From the NCBI RefSeq assembly GCF_023228165.1, contig NZ_JALOBS010000015.1, positions 57,989 through 121,988 of the forward strand: 64,000 nt of DNA, given 5' to 3'. A model generated the notes under the pieces. It ran no database searches, was not told the origin of the DNA, and saw only the letters and a program-made list of their open reading frames with translations. A program made the position numbers and the translations under genes. Positions 60,108 through 64,000 of the stretch are shown here, piece after piece (the first letter of the stretch is position 1; the number at the start of each line of letters is the position of its first letter). Source of the stretch: Methylomonas sp. GTDB lineage: Bacteria > Pseudomonadota > Gammaproteobacteria > Methylococcales > Methylomonadaceae.

Positions 60108-61004
60108 TTAGTGGCCGATCAATTTCTGTTGGGCCTCAAGATACTTCTCCGCGCATTTTCGGGAAACGTCGGCCGGTAGTTTGGGGCCGGGGGCGGTTTT
60201 GTTCCAATCCAGGGTTTCGAGATAATCGCGCAAGTACTGTTTATCGAAGCTGGGCGGGCTGATGCCTACTTGGTACTGTTCAACCGGCCAAAAGCGTGAG
60301 GAATCGGGAGTCAGCGCTTCGTCGATCAGATACAAAGTACCGCTGTCGTCCAGGCCGAATTCGAATTTGGTATCCGCGATGATGATGCCGCGTTCACGCG
60401 CATATTCGGCTGCCCAGGTATACAGTTTGATGCTGACATCGCGGACTTGTTCGGCAATCGCTTGGCCCATCAGGGCGACGGTGTCGGTAAAACTGATGTT
60501 TTCGTCGTGTACCCCCGCTTCGGCCTTGCTGGATGGGGTATAGATCGGCTCGGGTAATTGCTGAGCCTGTTGCAGGCCGGCGGGCAGGTTGATGCCACAT
60601 ACCGCGCCGCTGACCAGATAATCCTTCCAGCCGGAACCGATCAAATAGCCGCGCACGATCGCTTCAACCGGCAGCGGTTTCAAGCGCTTGACGATAATCG
60701 CCCTGCCTTCCACTTGTTGCCTTAAGGCAGTATCCGGAATAACCTGTTCCAGACTCAAGTCGTTGGCTAAATGGTTGGGGATGATGCCGCGCATTTTCTC
60801 AAACCAAAAATTGGATACCTCAGTCAATACTTGACCTTTGCCGGGAATGGGGTCCGGCATGATGACATCGAATGCCGACATGCGGTCGGTGGTGACGATC
60901 AACAAATGGCTGGCGTCTATTTCATACATGTCGCGAACTTTGCCGCGGCCTAGTAGTTTTAAGTGCGGAAGAGAGGATTCGTAAAGTGCGGCAGGAGCAT
61001 TCAT
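60108..61004 (-). CDS. purC: Phosphoribosylaminoimidazole-succinocarboxamide synthase
   Basis: SAICAR synthetase of purine synthesis. Signature motifs GRGKVRDMYEID, TTDRMSAFDVIMPDPIPGKGQVL, VRGYLIGSGWKDY, and IADTKFEFG. I choose ATG 61004 (MNAPAALYESS), 298 residues; an upstream frame extension is not conserved in the family. Confidence 0.96.
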   Translation of the reverse strand: MNAPAALYESSLPHLKLLGRGKVRDMYEIDASHLLIVTTDRMSAFDVIMPDPIPGKGQVLTEVSNFWFEKMRGIIPNHLANDLSLEQVIPDTALRQQVEGRAIIVKRLKPLPVEAIVRGYLIGSGWKDYLVSGAVCGINLPAGLQQAQQLPEPIYTPSSKAEAGVHDENISFTDTVALMGQAIAEQVRDVSIKLYTWAAEYARERGIIIADTKFEFGLDDSGTLYLIDEALTPDSSRFWPVEQYQVGISPPSFDKQYLRDYLETLDWNKTAPGPKLPADVSRKCAEKYLEAQQKLIGH

Positions 61005-61166
61005 GGGCTGCGAAGACCTGTAAATTAAATAAAGGCGGATTTTATCATTAACGGATAAGCCGGACACAAAGGCTTGGCCTTATGTTTATAAATTCGTCTG
61101 CTATGCTTGTTGCCGAGTGTAGGCTTTGTTACTGTCTATCAAAAATGGAAAACCAGAGGAGATATG

Positions 61167-62513
61167 ATGTCCGGCAGAATCGATTTTAGTATTGATTTTA
61201 ACAAGCCCGGCGGCGCGCAAACCCGCCAGCAGGCTCAAGCTTACCGGTTTTATATTTTGGGTGATTTTTCCGGGGTTAGTGATAAGCCCTGGGAACAACG
61301 AAAAATGCGCGCTATCGATAACGATAGTTTCGATCAGGTTATGGCCGATATACAGCCTGTGTTCCAGCTAGATAGCCATTTGCAGTTACACTTTGAAGCG
61401 ATGGAAGATTTTCATCCGGATGCCTGGTTGGACAAAGTAAAACTCATTGCGGATTTGCGGGTGTTAAAACAGCAGCTGAGCAATCCTGTCACGGCCGCGC
61501 AAGCCGCCGCGAAAATTCAAGCCTTTTTCCCGTCGGAGCAGGCGAATGTCGAGCCGGATGCGGTAACGGAAAGTCAGGATGATATGTTAGAGCGTCTTTT
61601 GGGTAAAAAAACCGAAAAGACAGACGATGAGACAGACACGGTCGAGCGTCTGCTTAAGCAAATGGTAACGCCTTTTGTTACCAAAAATACGGAGCCGCAG
61701 TATCAACATTGGCTTGATGTGATCGATGCGGCCATCAGCCAATGCTTGCGCGCAGTCCTGCGTAGTCCGAACTTTCAAGGTCTGGAAGCGCTATGGCGAG
61801 CCACTCAAATGCTGGTGAATGAAGAATTTGCCGACGGACATGGTTTTTATCTGCTGGACATTAGCCAGGCTGAATTAAGGATGGAACAAAAAAACGGCAG
61901 CTCAGCGCTGGCTGGGAAATTATTGCAGCATATTCAAAAGGAGGATGGCGAGCAGGAGGTCATGCTAATCGGACATTTCCGTTTTTCCGATAGCTCCGAG
62001 GACACTGAATTATTATCCTATTGCGGCAGTCTGGCCCAACAGTGCGGCGGCTATTTCTTAACGGATGCCGATCAAGGTTTTATTCAGCAGACGCTGAACG
62101 CCGAGCCCGCAGCGCGCATAAATTTCAGCGCGGAGCGGCTGCTATTGGCCTATCCCCGTTATTTGCTACGGCTACCGTACGGGCAAAAACGCGACCCTAT
62201 CGATGCGTTTGAATTTGAAGAGTGTTCGGCGATACCTGGGGCAGATGAGTTGTTGTGGGGCTGCGCGTCCATGATATTGGCGCGCGGGCTGATCAGAACC
62301 TCACAAGAATACACCACTAGCGAAGTCTTGTTTTTCAGCGAAATTCCGGCCTTTAGTTTCGAGGCGGAAGGTGAGCCGGTCTTGCAGCCGGCAACGGAAG
62401 CGGTGTTGACCGAAGCGCAAGCAAATGAGCTATTTACGCTAGGTATCATGCCATTGATTAGCTATAGGCAACGTCGCGGTGTTAGTTTACTGGGGCTTAT
62501 CCCCCTGTCGTAG
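61167..62513 (+). CDS. Fused TssB-TssC type VI secretion sheath-like protein
   Basis: About 448 residues. Residues ~1-120 match the TssB/VipA sheath small subunit (FYILGDFSG, DNDSFDQVMADI, HFEAMEDFHPDAWLDKV). After an acidic linker (~130-180), ~185-448 match TssC/VipB: NFQGLEALWRATQMLV, YPRYLLRLPYG, DAFEFEECS. TssC is normally ~490 residues alone, so this part is shortened. Start ATG 61167, GGAG 5 bases upstream; an ATG 3 bases earlier is possible. No other tss genes in the window, so it is an orphan here; may form or cap a contractile tube. Confidence 0.78.
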   Translation: MSGRIDFSIDFNKPGGAQTRQQAQAYRFYILGDFSGVSDKPWEQRKMRAIDNDSFDQVMADIQPVFQLDSHLQLHFEAMEDFHPDAWLDKVKLIADLRVLKQQLSNPVTAAQAAAKIQAFFPSEQANVEPDAVTESQDDMLERLLGKKTEKTDDETDTVERLLKQMVTPFVTKNTEPQYQHWLDVIDAAISQCLRAVLRSPNFQGLEALWRATQMLVNEEFADGHGFYLLDISQAELRMEQKNGSSALAGKLLQHIQKEDGEQEVMLIGHFRFSDSSEDTELLSYCGSLAQQCGGYFLTDADQGFIQQTLNAEPAARINFSAERLLLAYPRYLLRLPYGQKRDPIDAFEFEECSAIPGADELLWGCASMILARGLIRTSQEYTTSEVLFFSEIPAFSFEAEGEPVLQPATEAVLTEAQANELFTLGIMPLISYRQRRGVSLLGLIPLS

Positions 62514-62940
62514 CTAGTGCTAAACCGATCTGGTTGTGCTTAAACTCGAAACCGGGGTTGAATGGTCGAATTCGACCCAAACTTGACGGTCGCACTTCTC
62601 CAAACCAGTCAGTCAGCTAAATCCAGCGCCTGGGAACTGGAGATCTACAAAGCGGCCATTGGCGACCGCATCCAACGGCCAATTTTGCGACATCCACATA
62701 TAGAGGGTGCCTACCAATATCGAGCCCTCGCCATTTCGGCAAACACAGAGTGAGAAATCAATAAACACCTTTCCTTCGGTTTTACTTACACCCATTTTTT
62801 GCGGGACAAGTGATTACTGAAGGTGGACATGATAGCGATTATGTAAGAACCCAATTGAATTTTGTATTTTAAAAAACAGTGCGTAACCATAGGCTGTAAT
62901 AATAGCTACCCATCACTACAGTACGTTAACGAGGTAAGAC
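62514..62940. other. Intergenic stretch, nothing recognised
   Basis: A 63-codon frame at 62562-62753 has no motif or ribosome-binding site. No RNA, terminator with U-run, or further secretion gene follows the sheath fusion. Confidence 0.4.
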
Positions 62941-63519
62941 ATGGGTAAAGGTCGGCTGGAGGCATTCAGTGATGGGGTACTGGCCATCATTATCACCATC
63001 ATGGTATTGGAATTGAAAGTACCCCATACTGCGGACATCAATGCGCTGATTCCTTTGATTCCTGTGCTTTTAAGCTATGTGTTGAGCTTCGTCTATGTAG
63101 GCATTTACTGGAATAACCATCACCATCTACTGCAAACATGCCAAAAAGTCACTGGTTCGATACTGTGGGCAAACCTGCATTTATTGTTCTGGTTATCGTT
63201 ATTTCCGTTCACAACTGCCTGGATGGGGGAAAATCACTTTGCGGCTATACCAACGATGGCTTACGGAGTGGTTCTATTGATGGCAGCAATCGCTTAAATA
63301 TTATTACAATACCTCATCATCGTTTCACAAGGGACAAATTCGCTATTAAAAAGAGCTGTCGGTAGCGACTGGAAGGGTAAATCCTCACCATTGATTTACT
63401 TAATAGCGACACTAAGCACGTTTTGGTCGCCATGGTTAGCTCAAGGGCTTTATGTGCTGGTCGCATTGCTATGGTTAGTGCCAGATCGACGTATTGAGAA
63501 CGTGATGTCTGAATATTAA
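62941..63519 (+). pseudogene. TMEM175-type (DUF1211) ion channel gene with one in-frame TAA
   Basis: The N-terminal 118 residues carry the family's R-x(3)-FSDGVLAIIITIMVLEL filter-helix motif and three more helices, ending MAAIA then TAA (63295-63297). The same frame continues for 73 codons: ILLQYLIIVSQG, GSDWKGKSSPLIYL, and LVALLWLVPDRRIENV to TAA at 63517. That is the missing second half, which brings the gene to the usual ~192 codons. One base change (TAT/TAC to TAA) explains the break. Family members conduct K+; this copy is probably inactive. Confidence 0.82.
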
Positions 63520-63765
63520 AAGGATTTTTGATTTGCCAAGCAAAAACTGGGCTTTTCGTTGTAACCTTCAACAATAAATTGAGTTGGTGAAGGTCTGCTA
63601 TTGAGAAACATGTATGGCGGCTTTCTGGCCGATTGGTTCAACACCAATTAAAGCAATGGCTTGCGCGTCAATTTTTCTTGAAAAACTGCAATAATCAGAG
63701 GTTTCCTAACCCCTATAAACGCCATAATCGGACTTTTGATTTAGTTTTGCCTAACCTGTGATTTT

Positions 63766-64000
63766 TTAAAAACCTATCCGCAGACTTTTCAATACTTCTG
63801 CCACTTCGGGTTTTGCGGCCGATGTGGGCGGGAATATAGCGCAGATGGTGCGACGAATTTCCGGATCTGACAGATAACGAACTCGAATCTGATCTGCATT
63901 TTTGGTGATGGTGAATTCCGGCATTAGCGCAACACCGATTCCGGCGCGTACCATACTCAGTATCCACTCTTCGCTATTACTTCTATAGGCAGCATAAAGA
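63766..64000 (-). CDS. LysR-type regulator, C-terminal part (runs off window)
   Basis: The frame is open from the window edge (64000) to TGA/TAG near 63766. It reads YAAYRSNSEEWILSMVRAGIGVALMPE and AIFPPTSAAKPEVAEVLKSLR, typical of the second half of a LysR effector-binding domain. The DNA-binding N-terminus lies beyond the window. Target unknown. Confidence 0.75.
   Translation of the reverse strand, partial: LYAAYRSNSEEWILSMVRAGIGVALMPEFTITKNADQIRVRYLSDPEIRRTICAIFPPTSAAKPEVAEVLKSLRIGF

Noticed and set aside
62562..62753. 63-codon frame after the sheath fusion, considered as a further secretion gene
   Set aside because: No similarity to Hcp, TssE or any sheath partner; no ribosome-binding site.

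Overview
The window looks like chromosome from a type I (gammaproteobacterial) methanotroph, in or near Methylomonas/Methylobacter. The main evidence is an fhc set (formylmethanofuran dehydrogenase/formyltransferase, fhcB-fhcA-fhcD-fhcC) for tetrahydromethanopterin-linked formaldehyde oxidation, a sucrose-synthesis operon (sps-spp-fructokinase) of the kind these bacteria carry, and gammaproteobacterial synteny around mla-murA-his-pet-ssp and kds-lpt-rpoN. This assignment is inference from gene content; no 16S rRNA gene, tRNA gene or CRISPR array was seen.

Layout. 1-3876: sucrose operon, overlapping genes, followed by the decayed tail of an Rhs-type toxin. 4585-6287: two tandem paralogous exported proteins with VPxPxA sorting tails. 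7043-13073: a nitric-oxide stress neighbourhood: a promoter overlapped by an NsrR-like operator, truncated haemoglobin, an iron-sulfur flavoprotein reductase, an unusual cytochrome P450, a second flavin reductase and a 95-residue stump of quinol NO reductase, then small cupin, DUF488, uracil-DNA glycosylase and rubredoxin genes. 13149-14868: cupin and glgC. 15284-24404: subtilase-like exported protein, LpxH-like phosphoesterase, phoU, mscL, clpB with a heat-shock promoter, a cold-shock gene, a CxxCH membrane protein. 24401-32415: the fhc operon (minus strand), headed by a pterin dehydratase gene, split by a three-gene toxin-antitoxin-like cassette plus a broken gene, and ending in a PIN/NYN nuclease and a radical SAM gene. 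32542-36415: sspB, sspA and the cytochrome bc1 genes. 36555-47274: hisC, hisD, hisG, murA and mlaBDEF (minus strand), with accessory DNA between hisD and hisC: an amino-acid/Na+ symporter, a REP-associated transposase with its REPs, a brnTA pair whose toxin is broken, a duplicated hisD tail and a non-coding array of hairpins with GGA loops. 47412-56984: kdsD, kdsC, lptCAB, rpoN, hpf, rapZ, mgtE, minCDE and a small winged-helix gene (plus strand). 57250-64000: a GH17-GT2 beta-glucan synthase, purC, an orphan TssB-TssC fusion, a TMEM175-type channel gene with a stop codon, and the 3' part of a LysR regulator.

How they work together: envelope synthesis (Kdo, Lpt, Mla, MurA, beta-glucan), C1 oxidation (fhc) and respiration (bc1) form the conserved core. 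Accessory pieces (NO cluster, Rhs tail, TA cassettes, repeats, sheath fusion) sit between core blocks. Several accessory genes are broken by one in-frame stop and are otherwise intact, which suggests recent inactivation. The most unusual items are the GGA-hairpin array (41213-41423), the orphan sheath fusion (61167-62513), the interrupted fhc operon, the hisD-tail duplication around brnTA, and the NO cluster with a P450 lacking the usual I-helix acid/alcohol pair.
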